NCBI RefSeq assembly: GCF_029643245.1
Contig: NZ_CP116398.1
Coordinates: 1,302,001-1,366,000, forward strand
Length of the DNA: 64,000 nt
Source of the DNA: Methylomonas sp. EFPC3
Lineage (GTDB): Bacteria; Pseudomonadota; Gammaproteobacteria; Methylococcales; Methylomonadaceae
Direction of reading: 5' to 3'
Below are positions 63,482 to 64,000 of the stretch, one piece after another. The notes beneath the pieces were generated by a model. It was not told where the DNA came from and searched no databases. It saw only the letters and a program-made list of their open reading frames with translations. The position numbers were made by a program, and so were the translations under genes. Numbering within the stretch: position 1 is the first letter of the stretch; every line of letters starts with the position of its first letter.

Positions 63482-64000
63482 ATGAGCAAACTCAGAGCTG
63501 CCGCAGGATTCACCCTGATCGAACTACTGATAGTGGTAACGATCGTCGGCATATTGTCGGCAGTCGCGGTTCCGAGCTTTACCGCAGCAATCAGAAGCAG
63601 TCGGCTAACCGCTGCAGCGAATCAATTTATTACTTCGTTAAGTTTTGCCCGTAGCGAAGCTATAAAGCGCGGAAGGATTGTCGTCGTGCGCAAAACCGGT
63701 ACGAACTGGGAAGAGGGATGGCAGGTGTTTGTTGACGTAGATCGCTCGTCGTCAAGCAAAACAAACGTCTTTAACCAAGATAACGATAACACTCCATGCG
63801 AAGACAGCGAGGACTGCAATCTAAGAACTTACGAGTCTTTACCCACCAATTACACATTAAGAGGTAACAATTTCGCCGACTATATTAGCTACAGCCCCAC
63901 CGGGGAAAGCAATACGTTTGGGTCTTTCGCTATTTGCGACAACTCTGACGGTAACAATACCCCAGAGCAAGGCACAGCAAAACGCATCATTGTGAGCAGT
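63482..64000 (+). CDS. GspH/FimT-type pseudopilin (cut by window end)
   Basis: The first 173 residues are in the window and the frame runs off the right edge. The N-terminus AAGFTLIELLIVVTIVGIL is a class III signal: prepilin peptidase would cleave before Phe10, with Glu14 as the fifth residue of the mature protein. AIRSSRLTAAANQFITSL followed by ARSEAIKRG is the FimT/GspH helix. Cys residues in TPCEDSEDC suggest a disulfide. It is a minor pseudopilin of type IV pilus or type II secretion assembly. It reads away from the che operon. Confidence 0.88.
   Translation, partial: MSKLRAAAGFTLIELLIVVTIVGILSAVAVPSFTAAIRSSRLTAAANQFITSLSFARSEAIKRGRIVVVRKTGTNWEEGWQVFVDVDRSSSSKTNVFNQDNDNTPCEDSEDCNLRTYESLPTNYTLRGNNFADYISYSPTGESNTFGSFAICDNSDGNNTPEQGTAKRIIVSS

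Overview
The window is about 64 kb of moderately GC-rich, densely coding chromosome with no phage, IS element, CRISPR array, tRNA or rRNA that I can recognise. Gene content (yciO-scpA-scpB-rluB block, tsaB, PIN-PhoH protein, type IV pilin edge gene, PEP-CTERM-like secreted esterase, many PAS-rich hybrid kinases) points to a gammaproteobacterium, and the overall flavour resembles methanotrophs of the Methylomonas/Methylococcaceae group. That placement is an inference: no methane oxidation gene lies in the window.

Left part (1-26 kb). Two sensor-kinase/c-di-GMP modules dominate. The first pairs an ethylene-receptor-like hybrid histidine kinase, with the copper/ethylene Cys and His conserved, with a REC-HD-GYP phosphodiesterase. 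The second pairs a 2026-residue kinase with two complete kinase cores with another REC-HD-GYP protein. Between them are a GNAT protein, a GST and small uncharacterised genes, plus a convincing unannotated small RNA locus (promoter, closing stem, CUCCU loop, terminator) near 4.3 kb. Then come the glycolate oxidase operon glcDEF, a secreted GDSL esterase with a PEP-CTERM-like tail, a third PAS-rich hybrid kinase, and a membrane GH17 protein coupled to a 55-residue membrane peptide.

Middle part (26-49 kb). A Tat-exported superoxide-reductase-like protein is followed by a four-gene RND efflux operon (TetR, outer membrane factor, adaptor, pump), with each of the first three genes overlapping the next by 4 bases. 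Next come ethanolamine ammonia-lyase eutBC without reactivase or microcompartment genes, small lipoproteins, an exported methyltransferase-like protein, an AT-richer orphan, and a housekeeping block: rluB, scpB, scpA, site-2 protease, yciO-type Sua5, tsaB, and a DinG/YoaA helicase. A TPR lipoprotein and a small helical protein with a CheZ-like signature close the block.

Right part (48-64 kb). A PIN-PhoH ATPase and a PerM-type transporter converge. A 12-gene chemotaxis operon then reads leftward: cheY, cheA, cheW, a large PAS/HAMP receptor, a second cheW, a ParA-like ATPase, STAS, cheR, cheD, cheB, a receptor-like protein and a second STAS. No classical cheZ or cheC is visible. Two proteins carry a CheZ-like D-x-x-x-Q helix, and both end, like CheD, in an acidic [IV]-[DE]-L-F tail, so a diverged CheY-P phosphatase system is a reasonable hypothesis. 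The right edge cuts a GspH/FimT-type pseudopilin gene.
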